Below the pieces are notes generated by a model. The model saw only the letters and a list, made by a program, of their open reading frames with translations. It ran no database searches and was not told the origin of the DNA. Positions 24,947-34,486 of a stretch of 64,000 nt of DNA are shown here, one piece after another. Position 1 is the stretch's first letter, and each line of letters starts with the position of its first letter. The position numbers and the translations under genes are program-made. Source of the stretch: Microbacterium imperiale (GTDB lineage Bacteria; Actinomycetota; Actinomycetes; Actinomycetales; Microbacteriaceae); NCBI RefSeq assembly GCF_017876655.1, contig NZ_JAGIOK010000001.1:186001-250000 (forward strand), in the 5' to 3' direction.

Positions 24947-26068
24947 GTGTCACTTTTCGACGAGAACGCCACCGTCATCGCGCCCCGACGTCGTCTCAGC
25001 CGCCCAGCCCTGGCCGGTCTGTGGGCGGTGTCGCTGTCCCTCGTGGCACTGCTCGTGCTCACACTCCTGCCGACGTCCTTCGTCATCCAGCGTCCGGGCC
25101 CGGTGTACGACACGCTGGGCACCGTGACGACCGGTGACGGCGAGGAGCGCCCGCTCATCAGCGTCTCCGGCGCCGAGACCTTCCCGACATCCGGCTCGCT
25201 CGACCTGCTGACCGTCGAGGTGCTGGGCAATCGCGAACGGACCCCGTCGTGGTTCGAGCTCGCGTCGGCCTGGTTCGATCCGGCGCGAGCGATCGTTCCG
25301 ATCGACGAGATCTTTCCCGAGGGGGTGACCACCGAGCAGCGGAACGACGAGAACGCGGCGCTCATGGTCGACTCCCAGAAGGAGGCGACGGCTGCGGCGC
25401 TGCGCGAGCTGGGCTACGACATCGAGTCGCTGGTGCGCGTCTTCCAGGTCATCGACGACTCGCCGGCAACGGGGGTCCTCGAGCAGAACGATGTGATCCG
25501 CTCCGTCGACGACCAGCCCGTGACCACGACCACCTCCCTGCGCGACGCGATCAACGCCGCCGGCGGCGCCCCCGTGTCGCTGGGGATCGAGCGCGACGGG
25601 CAGTCCCGCACGGTCGAGGTGACACCGGCCGAGACGACCATCGACGGCGAGACCCGATGGGCGATCGGCGTCACCATCACCCCCGATTACGCCTTCCCGG
25701 TCGAGGTCGCGCTGCAGCTCGACAACGTCGGCGGTCCGAGCGCCGGCATGATGTTCGCGCTCGGCATCATCGACACCCTCACGCCGGGCGAGCTGACCGG
25801 AGGAGAGCGATTCGCCGGTACGGGCACGATCGACGCGGAAGGGGCGGTCGGGCCGATCGGCGGCATCCGTCAGAAGCTCTTCGGAGCCAAGAACGCCGGT
25901 GCCGACTGGTTCCTCGCGCCCGAACGCAACTGCGGCGAGGTCGTCGGTCACATCCCCGACGGCCTGCGCGTTTTCTCCGTGGCCGACCTGGAGGACGCCC
26001 TCGAGGTCGTCGAGACCGTGAGCTCCGGCGGCGACCTCGACGCCCTCCCGACCTGCACCACGGGCTGA
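24947..26068 (+). CDS. YlbL-family PDZ/Lon-type (S16) membrane protease
   Basis: A 373-residue protein with one N-terminal membrane helix (about 22-45), a PDZ domain (about 160-230) and a C-terminal Lon-like proteolytic domain facing outside. The Ser-Lys dyad is Ser265 in GGPSAGMMF and Lys310 in GGIRQKLFGAKNAG, 45 residues apart as in Lon. There is no ATPase domain. B. subtilis YlbL degrades the cell-division inhibitor YneA after DNA damage; a similar quality-control role is an inference. GTG 24947 begins the conserved basic N-terminus. It lies 41 bases upstream of the UPF0182 gene on the same strand. Confidence 0.92.
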   Translation: MSLFDENATVIAPRRRLSRPALAGLWAVSLSLVALLVLTLLPTSFVIQRPGPVYDTLGTVTTGDGEERPLISVSGAETFPTSGSLDLLTVEVLGNRERTPSWFELASAWFDPARAIVPIDEIFPEGVTTEQRNDENAALMVDSQKEATAAALRELGYDIESLVRVFQVIDDSPATGVLEQNDVIRSVDDQPVTTTTSLRDAINAAGGAPVSLGIERDGQSRTVEVTPAETTIDGETRWAIGVTITPDYAFPVEVALQLDNVGGPSAGMMFALGIIDTLTPGELTGGERFAGTGTIDAEGAVGPIGGIRQKLFGAKNAGADWFLAPERNCGEVVGHIPDGLRVFSVADLEDALEVVETVSSGGDLDALPTCTTG

Positions 26069-26097
26069 CCCTCGGCGTCCCCCCAGCGGGCGGCGCC

Positions 26098-26103
26098 TAG
26101 GAT
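26098..26103 (+). promoter_or_regulatory. -10 box of a leaderless promoter for the UPF0182 gene
   Basis: TAGGAT followed by six bases and GTG 26110. The spacer GGGAGG could also act as a ribosome binding site on a longer transcript from the upstream gene. Confidence 0.48.
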
Positions 26104-26109
26104 GGGAGG

Positions 26110-29019
26110 GTGACCACGACCTCAGCGCCGACCCCGGCCACACCGAGCAGATCCCGCCGCGCCGTCGCCATCACCCTCGCCGTCATCGCGGCCATCGTGG
26201 TGGCGTTCTTCGTCTTCGCGAGCCTCTACGCCGATTGGCTGTGGTTCCGTCAACTCGGCTTCGAGAACGTGCTGCTGACGCAGTGGATCGCCCGCGTGCT
26301 GATGTTCGTCGTGGGCTTCGTCGCGATGGCGGTGCCTGTCTGGCTGTCGATCCAGCTCGCCTACCGCCTGCGGCCGGTGTACGCGCGGCTGAGCTCGCAG
26401 CTGGACCGCTACCAGGAGGTCGTCGAGCCGCTGCGCCGTCTCGGGATGTGGGGCATCCCGGCCTTCTTCGGCTTCTTCGCCGGCTTCGCGGCATCGGCGC
26501 AGTGGGAGACCGTCGCGCTGTGGTTCAACGGCGTCACCACCGGGACCACCGACCCCGAGTTCGGTCTCGACACCGGGTTCTACCTGTTCACGATGCCCTT
26601 CCTGTCGGCGGCGATCGGATTCGTCTCGGCCGTCATCATCGTCTGCCTGCTGGTGACCGCGCTCGTGTCGTACCTCTACGGCTCCGTCCGGGTCGGTCAG
26701 CGCGAGCTGCGGATCTCGAAGTCCGCCCGCATCCAGCTGGCCGTGCTCGCCGGCGTCTACCTGCTGGTGCAGGGGGCGAGCCTCTGGCTCGACCGCTACC
26801 GCACCCTCGTGACGCCGAACGACCGCATCACGGGCGCCTCGTACGTCGACGTCAACGCCGTCATTCCCGGCCAGGCGATCCTCGCCATCGCTGCCGCCAT
26901 CGTCGCCATCGCCTTCTTCGTCACCGCGGTCATCGGCCGCTGGCGCTACCCGCTCATCGGCACCGGCCTGCTCGTGGTGTCGTCACTGGTGGTGGGCATC
27001 GCCTATCCCTGGTTCGTCACGAACGTGCAGGTGCGTCCGAACCAGCTGACGCTCGAGTCGCCGTTCTACGAGCGCAACATCGAGAGCACGAAGGCCGCCT
27101 ACGGCATCGACGGCTTGGAGAAGACCGACTTCGAGGCCGTCACCGACGTCGAGCCGGGCCAGCTGCGCGCCGACGCGGACACGACGGCATCCATCCGCAT
27201 CATGGACCCGGCGATCATCGGGCCCACGGTCCGTCAGATCGAGCAGTACCGCTCGTATTACCAGTTCGCGGAGCCGCTCGACGTCGACCGCTACGAGATC
27301 GACGGGCAGTCGCAGGACACCGTGGTCTCGGTGCGCGAGCTGAACGTCGAACAGCTCGGCGAAGCAGCGTCCTGGTACAACACGACGCTCGTCTACACCC
27401 ACGGTTACGGCATGGTCGCGGCCAAGGGCAACGAGCGCACCGCCGACGGCAACCCGGTGTTCGTCGAGCGCGGCATCCCCGCATCCGGCGAGCTGACCCT
27501 CGCGCAGGAGTACGAGCCGCGCGTCTACTTCGGTGAGTTCTCACCGACCTACTCCATCGTCGGCGCCCCCGAGGGCGCGTCGCCGATCGAGCTCGACTAC
27601 CCGCGCGGTCAGGAGGGCGAGAGCCAGACGAAGACGACTTTCGACGGTGACGGCGGCCCCGCCATCGGCGACGTCTTCCACCGCCTGATCTACTCGCTGA
27701 AGTTCCAGTCGACCGACATCCTGTTCTCGGACGCGATCAACTCCGAGTCGCAGATCCTCTACGACCGCGACCCCGCGACCCGCGTGCAGAAGGTCGCGCC
27801 CTACCTCGAGCTCGACAACGATCCCTACCCGTCGGTCGTCGACGGACGCATCGTGTGGATCGTGGACGGCTACACGCTGAGCGCGAACTACCCGTACTCG
27901 TCGATCGTGAGCCTGAGCGATGCGATCTCGGACTCGTCGAACCCGCAGCCGCGCGTCGCGCTCGACAACATCAACTACATCCGCAACTCGGTGAAGGCGA
28001 CCGTCGACGCGTACTCCGGCGAGGTCACGCTGTACGCCTGGGATGCCGAGGACCCGCTGCTGCAGGCGTGGCAGAAGGTCTACCCCAACACGCTCAAGCC
28101 CGTCAGCGAGATGAGCGGCGACCTCATGAGCCACGTGCGCTACCCGACCGACCTGTTCAAGGTCCAGCGGGCCATGCTCGGCACCTACCACGTCGACACG
28201 GCACAGTCGTTCTACTCCCGCGACAACGCATGGAAGACCCCGAACGACCCGCAGCAGAACGAGCAGCTGCAGCCTCCGTACTACCTGACGATGAAGATGC
28301 CCGGTCAGGAGTCGCCGTCGTACTCGATGTTCTCGTCGTTCATCCCGGGCGGCCAGGACACGCGCAACGTCCTCATGGGATACCTGTCGGTCGACTCCGA
28401 CGCCGGCTCCGAAGCGGGCGTTGTCAGCGGCGAGTACGGCAAGCTGCGCATGCTCGAGATCAACGCCGAGACTCCGGTCCCGGGCCCGGGTCAGGTGCAG
28501 AACACCTTCGATGCCGACCCCGAGGTCTCGTCGTTCTCGAACATCCTGCAGCAGGGTCAATCGGAGGTCATCAACGGCAACCTGCTCACCCTCCCCGTGG
28601 GTGGCGGTCTGCTCTACGTCCAGCCCGTGTTCGTGCAGTCCTCGGGTGCCACGAAGCTCCCCACGCTGCAGAAGGTGCTGGTCGGTTTCGGTGACGAGGT
28701 CGCCTTCGAGAACACGCTGCAGGAAGCGCTCGACGTCCTCTTCGGCGGCGACTCCGGCGCCAGTACGGGTGACACCGACGTGGTGCCCGAGCCCGTCCCG
28801 GGCGAGGACGCGACGCCCGCGCCCACGCAGCCGGGAGACGGTGGAACCGCCCCGTCGGCGCCGAGCCTCGACTATCAGGCGGCGCTGAACCAGGCCCGCG
28901 ACGCACTCGCGGAGCGCAACACCGCGATGCAGAACGCCGACTGGGCCGCGTACGGCGAGGCTGACGCGAAGCTGACCGAGGCGATCAACCGTCTGCTCGA
29001 GCTCGACGGCGAGGGCTGA
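26110..29019 (+). CDS. UPF0182 family large membrane protein
   Basis: A 969-residue member of UPF0182, whose function is unknown. About seven membrane helices occupy residues 19-305 (for example 19-39, 58-84, 112-132, 174-200, 212-231, 254-281, 286-306). A large soluble region (about 310-880) follows and should lie outside the membrane. The C-terminus has a Pro/Thr/Asp-rich linker (about 895-915) and a helical end resembling a coiled coil with ALNQARDALAERN. Length is normal for the family. It closes the run that begins at the DEAD-box helicase; a strong hairpin follows the stop. Confidence 0.93.
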   Translation: MTTTSAPTPATPSRSRRAVAITLAVIAAIVVAFFVFASLYADWLWFRQLGFENVLLTQWIARVLMFVVGFVAMAVPVWLSIQLAYRLRPVYARLSSQLDRYQEVVEPLRRLGMWGIPAFFGFFAGFAASAQWETVALWFNGVTTGTTDPEFGLDTGFYLFTMPFLSAAIGFVSAVIIVCLLVTALVSYLYGSVRVGQRELRISKSARIQLAVLAGVYLLVQGASLWLDRYRTLVTPNDRITGASYVDVNAVIPGQAILAIAAAIVAIAFFVTAVIGRWRYPLIGTGLLVVSSLVVGIAYPWFVTNVQVRPNQLTLESPFYERNIESTKAAYGIDGLEKTDFEAVTDVEPGQLRADADTTASIRIMDPAIIGPTVRQIEQYRSYYQFAEPLDVDRYEIDGQSQDTVVSVRELNVEQLGEAASWYNTTLVYTHGYGMVAAKGNERTADGNPVFVERGIPASGELTLAQEYEPRVYFGEFSPTYSIVGAPEGASPIELDYPRGQEGESQTKTTFDGDGGPAIGDVFHRLIYSLKFQSTDILFSDAINSESQILYDRDPATRVQKVAPYLELDNDPYPSVVDGRIVWIVDGYTLSANYPYSSIVSLSDAISDSSNPQPRVALDNINYIRNSVKATVDAYSGEVTLYAWDAEDPLLQAWQKVYPNTLKPVSEMSGDLMSHVRYPTDLFKVQRAMLGTYHVDTAQSFYSRDNAWKTPNDPQQNEQLQPPYYLTMKMPGQESPSYSMFSSFIPGGQDTRNVLMGYLSVDSDAGSEAGVVSGEYGKLRMLEINAETPVPGPGQVQNTFDADPEVSSFSNILQQGQSEVINGNLLTLPVGGGLLYVQPVFVQSSGATKLPTLQKVLVGFGDEVAFENTLQEALDVLFGGDSGASTGDTDVVPEPVPGEDATPAPTQPGDGGTAPSAPSLDYQAALNQARDALAERNTAMQNADWAAYGEADAKLTEAINRLLELDGEG

Positions 29020-29029
29020 TCACCCGCTG

Positions 29030-29073
29030 AACGAGGAAGGGCCCCGACTGCGAAGTCGGGGCCCTTCCTCGTT
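29030..29073. terminator. Strong bidirectional terminator hairpin
   Basis: A perfect 19-bp inverted repeat (29030-29048 and 29055-29073) with a six-base loop TGCGAA, placed between the stop of UPF0182 and the convergent HMG-CoA synthase gene. No U-tract follows on either side. It is the strongest hairpin in the window. Confidence 0.88.
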
Positions 29074-29109
29074 GATCCGCGCCCGGCATCGTCGATGCCC
29101 GGCGGTCGG

Positions 29110-30264
29110 TCAGTCGCGCGTGTAGCGACGGGCGCGGCCGGAGAGGCCCGCGAAGTGGAACGGGCCGGGCGACTCGGGCGCGATCTCGACGTCGATGGTG
29201 CTGTCGCGGTGCGTCGCGTCGTGCAGGTCGCGGTAGGTCGGCACGTCGACGGGAGTGCGCGCCGCGAGCAGCGCCTCGGTCTCGGCGCCGCGGGTGGCGG
29301 CGCGGTAACCGGGCTGAACGACGAGCGTGAAGAACTCGCTCACAGAGCCGGAGCCGTAGCTGAACAGGCCGATACGAGCCCCGGTGAGGTCCGCGTCCCC
29401 GTCCAGCAGTGCGGCCAGCGCGATGTAGAGCGACGCGGTGTACGAGTTGCCGATGCGGCGGTTGTAGCCGGTGGTCGCCGCGACCAGCTCGGGTGCCAGC
29501 TCCACCCCGACGTGCTGCCCGAGCGCGCGATGCGCCTTGACCGCCATCTTGGTGAAGGGCTGGTGGTGGCAGAACCAGTCGATTTGGTCGATGTCGACCC
29601 CGCCCCGGGACCGGTAGTCGTCCCACGCGCCGGCCACGCCATCGAGGTAGGCGCTGACCGAGAGCTTTCCGTCGACGACCGCCGTGACGCTGTCGTTGGG
29701 GCGCCAGAAGTCGTCGACCTCGGCGGTGTAGACGCCGGCGGCGGGCTCGAGCACGGCGAGTGCGGGATCGGCCGTGACGAGGTAGGCGACGGCGCCCGCG
29801 CCCTGGGTCGGCTCGGCGGCGGTGTCCAGTTCGTAGCGCGCCACATCGCTCGCGATGACCAGCACCCGCTCGTCCGGGTTGCGTGCGATCAGCCCGGCGG
29901 CGGACTGCAGCGCGGCCGTAGCGGAATAGCACGCCTGCTTCAGCTCGACGACGCGCACCGAGCGCGGCAGACCCAGCAGTTCGTGCACGTGCACTCCGGC
30001 GGCGCGGGACTGGTCGATGCCTGTCTCGGTGGCGAAGAAGAGGGTGCGGATGCCGTCGACGCCGTGGCGATCGATGATGCGCTGCGCGGCCGCGGCGCCC
30101 ATGGTCACGATGTCCTCGTCGAGGCCCGGGATGCTCATCTGCTCCTGCCCGAGCCCGATACGGAACTTGGCGGGGTCGATGCCGGCCCGAGTAGCGAGGT
30201 CGTCGAGCTCGACGACGTGGGAGGCGGTCGCGACGGCGAGGTCGTGGATGCCGATGGTGGTCAC
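29110..30264 (-). CDS. Hydroxymethylglutaryl-CoA synthase
   Basis: A 384-residue thiolase-fold enzyme that condenses acetyl-CoA with acetoacetyl-CoA to HMG-CoA, the first committed mevalonate step. Catalytic residues are Glu80 (FATETG), the acylated Cys112 (LKQACYSAT) and His233 (FCHHQPF). GIGxxx-type N-terminus and SYGSGSVSEFF near residue 310 also match bacterial HMGS. GTG 30264 is chosen since it overlaps the stop of the HMG-CoA reductase gene (GTGA) and follows GGAAGGAC. It is the last gene of the mevalonate operon, ending at the strong hairpin 29030-29073. The acetoacetyl-CoA thiolase needed to feed it is not in the window. Confidence 0.95.
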   Translation of the reverse strand: MTTIGIHDLAVATASHVVELDDLATRAGIDPAKFRIGLGQEQMSIPGLDEDIVTMGAAAAQRIIDRHGVDGIRTLFFATETGIDQSRAAGVHVHELLGLPRSVRVVELKQACYSATAALQSAAGLIARNPDERVLVIASDVARYELDTAAEPTQGAGAVAYLVTADPALAVLEPAAGVYTAEVDDFWRPNDSVTAVVDGKLSVSAYLDGVAGAWDDYRSRGGVDIDQIDWFCHHQPFTKMAVKAHRALGQHVGVELAPELVAATTGYNRRIGNSYTASLYIALAALLDGDADLTGARIGLFSYGSGSVSEFFTLVVQPGYRAATRGAETEALLAARTPVDVPTYRDLHDATHRDSTIDVEIAPESPGPFHFAGLSGRARRYTRD

Positions 30265-31307
30265 TGCGAAGAGTCCTTCCGGCGCTCGAGGAGCAGATGC
30301 GACTGCATCAGTTCTCCGGGGTTGGTCTGGGCGGCGAGCAGGGAGAGTTCGCCGCAGAGCACGGTGGCGGCGATGAGAGCCGCGAGGCGCCGGGCGTTCT
30401 CGCCGGGCTCGCGCTCCTCGCGGCAGCCGAGCCGGGTGAGGGCCTCCTCGACTGCGGGGAGATCCTTGCCGTTGCCGACGGTCCCGACGATGAGGTGGGG
30501 GAGTGTGCACGAGAAGTACAGATCGCCGTCACCGCGCACCTCGGCCCACGTGAAGCCCTGCGAGCCCTCGACGATGTTCGCGGCATCCTGGCCGGTCGCG
30601 AGGTAGAACGCCAGCAGCATGTTGGCGTAGTGGGCGTTCGCCGAGCGCAGCGCTCCGGCGATCGTCGAGCCGACGAGGTTCTTCTGCACGTTCAAGTCGA
30701 CGATGCGCTGCGCGGTCGAGCGCAGCTGCTTGTCGACGAGCGCGCCGGGAATCAGGATCTCGGCGATGACGCTGCGGCCGCGACCGAGGATGCCGTTGAC
30801 CGCGGTGGCCTTCTTGTCGGTGCAGTAGTTGCCCGAGATCGACCCGTACTCGAGCTCGGGGTGCCACGAGAGGACACGCTCCATGAGCGTCTCCGCCGCG
30901 AAAGTCACCATGTTGTGGCCCGAGGCATCGCCGGTCGTCAGCGCGAAGCGCAGGTACAGCAGGTTGCCGACGACCTCGCTGTCGAGGTCGATGAGCTTCG
31001 CGTGGCGGCTGCGCTCCGAGACGGCCGCGGCGAGCTCATCGAAGCGGGCGATGATGGCGCGGGAAGCGGCGACGGCGGCGGCGGCGCTGTCGGCGACGAA
31101 CAGCGACGACCGCGTCATCCGCTCGTCGACCACGGTCACGCGGATGCCGTCGTCGACGAGGCGCGAGATGCGGGCGCCACGACCGACGGAGGGCCACAGA
31201 GGCGATTCGTAGGTCGCGAGGGGAACATCCTGCTCGGTCTCGACATCACCGGTCAGCCGCAGCGGCCCCACCCAGCGGAGGGGAATCGGAGTGAACTCGG
31301 CGCTCAT
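30261..31307 (-). CDS. Hydroxymethylglutaryl-CoA reductase, class I-like
   Basis: A 348-residue reductase converting HMG-CoA to mevalonate. The sequence SGNYCTDKKATAVNGILGRG (158-177) is strikingly close to the human enzyme, as are ATGQDAANIVEGSQ and DLYFSCTLPHLIVGTVG. Catalytic residues by comparison are Glu34, Lys165, Asp241 and His337. This places it with class I (eukaryote/archaea-like, NADPH-using) enzymes instead of the class II type of low-GC bacteria. It lacks the membrane domain of animal enzymes. ATG 31307 overlaps the stop of the isomerase gene, and its own stop overlaps the HMGS start. Confidence 0.94.
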   Translation of the reverse strand: MSAEFTPIPLRWVGPLRLTGDVETEQDVPLATYESPLWPSVGRGARISRLVDDGIRVTVVDERMTRSSLFVADSAAAAVAASRAIIARFDELAAAVSERSRHAKLIDLDSEVVGNLLYLRFALTTGDASGHNMVTFAAETLMERVLSWHPELEYGSISGNYCTDKKATAVNGILGRGRSVIAEILIPGALVDKQLRSTAQRIVDLNVQKNLVGSTIAGALRSANAHYANMLLAFYLATGQDAANIVEGSQGFTWAEVRGDGDLYFSCTLPHLIVGTVGNGKDLPAVEEALTRLGCREEREPGENARRLAALIAATVLCGELSLLAAQTNPGELMQSHLLLERRKDSSQ

Positions 31308-32383
31308 CGCGCGTCCTTCCCGCCGGCGCGGCGCGCCAGGCTGTCGATGTCGATGCCGCGGGCCCGGGCGAACTCCGCCGCGCGTCCGTGGATGATCAGG
31401 TCGGTTCGGCGGAGGTCCTCCGGACGGGTCGCCCCCACCAGGGAGTGCAACGCCGTGAGGTGGTCTGACCATTCCCGGATGCGCGAGATCAGTGCATCCG
31501 CGCCGCCGTCCAGGACGACGGAGAGGAACGATCCGGACACGCCGACGGCGCGAGCGCCCAGAGCGAGGGCGCGCGCGACGTCGAGCGGGGTGCGGACACC
31601 GCCCGACGCGAGGAGGACCGGGGCGTCGGCCGGCGCTTCGAGGAGGCACTCCACGGCGGACTGGCCCCACCCGGCGAGGTAGGCGTAGTCACGGCCCGAG
31701 CGCCGATCGTTCTCGATGCGCATGAAGTCGGTACCGCCGACCCCGGAGACATCGGCGAAGCGCACGCCCGTGGCCGCGAGACGCGACAGCGTCTCGGCGC
31801 TCAGACCGAAGCCCACTTCCTTCACGACGACCGGAACCTCGACGGCGGCGACGATGGCCTCGAGCGACGCGGGCCAGCTCGAGAACGAGCGGCTGCCCTC
31901 GGGCATCACCGTCTCCTGCATGGCGTTCACATGTACCTGCAGCGCGTCGGCCTCGAGAGCATCGACGGCGCGGCGGGCGTCCTCGGGCGAGCGCTCGATG
32001 CCGACGTTGGCCATCACGAAGCCGTCGGGGTTCTCGTCGCGGATGACCCGGAAGGTGCTCATGAGCTCGGGGTTGTCGAGCGCGATGCTCAGCGATCCCG
32101 ACGCGATGGCCACCCCCGTCTCGCGCGCGGCGATGGCGAGATCCCGGTTGATGGTGCCGGTCGAGGCGCTGCCGCCGGTCATGGCGTTGACGTAGAAGGG
32201 CAGCGCCCAGCGGGTACCGGCCACATCGACGCCGAGGTCGACCAGGGCCGCATCGACGCCGGCGAGGGCGTGGTGCACGAAGCGCACGTCGTCCCAGCCG
32301 TTCGGTCGCGGCGCCTCCTTCTGCTGCGCCGCCGCCAGGCGGACGTGGTCGTCCTTGCGCTCCGATGCCAGCTCAGCCGCCAT
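31304..32383 (-). CDS. fni: Type 2 isopentenyl-diphosphate delta-isomerase
   Basis: A 359-residue FMN- and NADPH-dependent isomerase interconverting IPP and DMAPP. Family features are ERKDDHVRLA at the N-terminus, YVNAMTGGS (FMN site), ASGSLSIAL, HVNAMQE, VVVKEVGFG, DVSGVGGTDF and ASGGVRTPLDVARALALGA. The type 2 enzyme is typical of Gram-positive mevalonate operons. ATG 32383 follows a GGAAGGAG ribosome binding site and overlaps the phosphomevalonate kinase gene by 11 bases. Downstream it overlaps the HMG-CoA reductase start. Confidence 0.95.
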   Translation of the reverse strand: MAAELASERKDDHVRLAAAQQKEAPRPNGWDDVRFVHHALAGVDAALVDLGVDVAGTRWALPFYVNAMTGGSASTGTINRDLAIAARETGVAIASGSLSIALDNPELMSTFRVIRDENPDGFVMANVGIERSPEDARRAVDALEADALQVHVNAMQETVMPEGSRSFSSWPASLEAIVAAVEVPVVVKEVGFGLSAETLSRLAATGVRFADVSGVGGTDFMRIENDRRSGRDYAYLAGWGQSAVECLLEAPADAPVLLASGGVRTPLDVARALALGARAVGVSGSFLSVVLDGGADALISRIREWSDHLTALHSLVGATRPEDLRRTDLIIHGRAAEFARARGIDIDSLARRAGGKDAR

Positions 32384-33521
32384 GGTTGTCTCCTTCCGGC
32401 GGATGCACGCCGATCGTGAGGTGTCGGATGTCGTTGGTCTCCCAGACCCGCAGAAGGCCGGCGACGTCGGCGTCGGCCGGCGCCAGGACGATGCCGCAGT
32501 CGCCTCCGCCGGCGCCCGAGGGCTTGCCGGCCGCGCCGATCGCCTCGGCCGCGTCGCAGAGGATGCGCAGACGTTCGGTCTCAATGGTGACGCCGGTCCG
32601 CTCGCCCAAGGCCTGCAGCAGGCGCCGGTTGCGCCGGATCGCGTCGAGGGCGAGCGTGCCGTCCGATCCCGCGTCGCCGGGAGCGCCGGCATCCGGCAAC
32701 ACAGCCAAGGCGCGCCACAGGTCCTCGACGCAGTCACGCGAGGCCTCGAGGAAGCCGGCGTGGGCGTCACCGGTGACGTTGGTGCCGCGCGACACGCCGC
32801 TGACGAGCCGCTCGGTCGACGCGGGGTGTCCCGTCCAGCCGACGAGCAGCTCGAGGCCGACCGGCGGTGCGAGACGGATGATCTCGCTACCGTTCCAGGC
32901 ATCCGATCCGAGAACGGCGGCGACACCGTGCGCGGATCGCGCGGCGCGGAGGCGGTCGCGGTCGGGCGAGCGGTAGCCGATCCAGCCGCCGTAGGTGCTG
33001 GCGGCGACGTCGCCGCCCGACGCGTTCGGCGCGACCGCGATCGTGGCGAGCATCGCGAGCTCGTACCTGCCCCGCGTCCCCAGCTCGAACCCGTAGAACT
33101 CGTCGATCGCCGCGATCGTGGCGACGGTGACGGCGGCCGACGAGCCGAGGCCGAACTTCCGGCCGCTGGGATCGTCCAGTCCACTCTCGATGTGGAGGTC
33201 GAAGAAGCGGGGGTGCAGCCCTCGCTCGGCCCGTAGGCGTTCGGATGCCTCGATCGCCGCGATGACGTAGTCGTAGGGGTGATGCTCGCGGTCGAGGGTC
33301 AGACCGTCCTGCCCGCGCGTCCAGCGCACGGGCATTCGGCTGTACTCCGGCGAGTGGATGCTGCCGGCGTCGACGCTCTCGGTCAGTGACACCGTCAGGT
33401 AGCGGTCGACCGCGATGAGCACGGACGGCTCGCCGGGGGACACGACGGCGTACTCCCCGGCCACGAAGAGCTTGCCGGGCGCGCGCACGACGATCGCGCC
33501 GGACGGTTCGGTGCTCGTCAT
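32373..33521 (-). CDS. Phosphomevalonate kinase (GHMP family)
   Basis: A 382-residue GHMP-family kinase phosphorylating 5-phosphomevalonate to the diphosphate. Motif 1 is APGKLFVAGEYAVV (about 14-27), motif 2 KFGLGSSAAVTVA (about 130-142) and motif 3 KPSGAGGGDCGIVLA (near 345). Length and the FVAGEYAVV form match bacterial phosphomevalonate kinases, and its place between the decarboxylase and the isomerase supports the assignment. The ATG overlaps the stop of the decarboxylase gene (ATGA, 33518-33521). Confidence 0.92.
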   Translation of the reverse strand: MTSTEPSGAIVVRAPGKLFVAGEYAVVSPGEPSVLIAVDRYLTVSLTESVDAGSIHSPEYSRMPVRWTRGQDGLTLDREHHPYDYVIAAIEASERLRAERGLHPRFFDLHIESGLDDPSGRKFGLGSSAAVTVATIAAIDEFYGFELGTRGRYELAMLATIAVAPNASGGDVAASTYGGWIGYRSPDRDRLRAARSAHGVAAVLGSDAWNGSEIIRLAPPVGLELLVGWTGHPASTERLVSGVSRGTNVTGDAHAGFLEASRDCVEDLWRALAVLPDAGAPGDAGSDGTLALDAIRRNRRLLQALGERTGVTIETERLRILCDAAEAIGAAGKPSGAGGGDCGIVLAPADADVAGLLRVWETNDIRHLTIGVHPPEGDNHGG

Positions 33522-34486
33522 CCGTCGGCTCGCGTGACCAGGGCTGCGGCGGGTCCGGGCCGCGCGACGGCGAGCTCGGCGAGTCCGTCGAGCGCTGCGG
33601 TGACCGCGTCGACCGAATCCGGGCGCGTCAACACGACGACGTTCGGTCCCGCGTCGGCGGTCGCCCAGGCCTCGACGCCGGACTCGCGCAGGGCTGCGAC
33701 CCGGTCGAAGATCTCGACGCTCACGGGGCTGAGGTAGCGGATGGGCGGATCGCACGACTGGATGAGGGCGTGCATGCGCAGGGCGTTGACCTCGGTGATA
33801 CGGCCGAGCCGTTCGACGTCGCCGTCACGGCAGGCTTCGACGGCGGCATCGAGGCTCTCAGCGGTCGACGAGACCCAGGCCGGGTAGAACGGCGAGGTCA
33901 GCACGGTGCGGCGCATCGCATCACGGCTGGAGATCGGCTTCTCCCGCTTCTCCACCATCGCCACGACCATCGCCAGATCCGGCGCATCGACCGGTTCGGC
34001 GAAGGAGGTGGCATCATCGTCGCCGGCATGCCACACGGCGAAGCCCGGGATCACGGAGCGCGATGCCGACCCCGAGCCGCGGCGGGCGAGGCGGCTGAGA
34101 GCGCGCGTGTCGAGGTCGAGTCCGTACGCGGCGGAGGCGGCGACGGCGAGAGCGGCGAAACCCGAGGCGGACGAGGCGAGGCCGGCCGCCGACGGGACCG
34201 TGTTGACGGTGTCCACGCGCGCGAAGACGGTACTGCCGGCGAGGTCGCGCACGATGTCGAGGAAGCGTGAGACCCGCTCGGCGGGTCCGTCGACGCGCTC
34301 CTCGCCGTTGAAGACGAGCACGTCGCCGGCGGCGTCCGCATCGAGGCTGACGGTCGTGGTGGTGGGGAAGATGTCGAGCGTCATCGACAGACTGCCCGTC
34401 GCCGGGAGGTTCAGCCCGCTGTCGCGTTTGCCCCAGTACTTCACGAGCGCGATATTCGGATGCGCGATGGCTGTCGCGGTGCTCAT
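33518..34486 (-). CDS. mvaD: Diphosphomevalonate decarboxylase
   Basis: A 322-residue GHMP-fold enzyme that uses ATP to convert mevalonate diphosphate to IPP. Diagnostic sequences are HPNIALVKYWGKRD (9-22) and PSAAGLASSASGFAALA (about 97-113), and an aspartate in AWATADAGPNVVVL near residue 280 fits the catalytic Asp. It starts four bases inside the stop of the mevalonate kinase gene and overlaps the phosphomevalonate kinase start. It is slightly short next to eukaryotic relatives but normal for bacteria. Confidence 0.95.
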   Translation of the reverse strand: MSTATAIAHPNIALVKYWGKRDSGLNLPATGSLSMTLDIFPTTTTVSLDADAAGDVLVFNGEERVDGPAERVSRFLDIVRDLAGSTVFARVDTVNTVPSAAGLASSASGFAALAVAASAAYGLDLDTRALSRLARRGSGSASRSVIPGFAVWHAGDDDATSFAEPVDAPDLAMVVAMVEKREKPISSRDAMRRTVLTSPFYPAWVSSTAESLDAAVEACRDGDVERLGRITEVNALRMHALIQSCDPPIRYLSPVSVEIFDRVAALRESGVEAWATADAGPNVVVLTRPDSVDAVTAALDGLAELAVARPGPAAALVTRADG

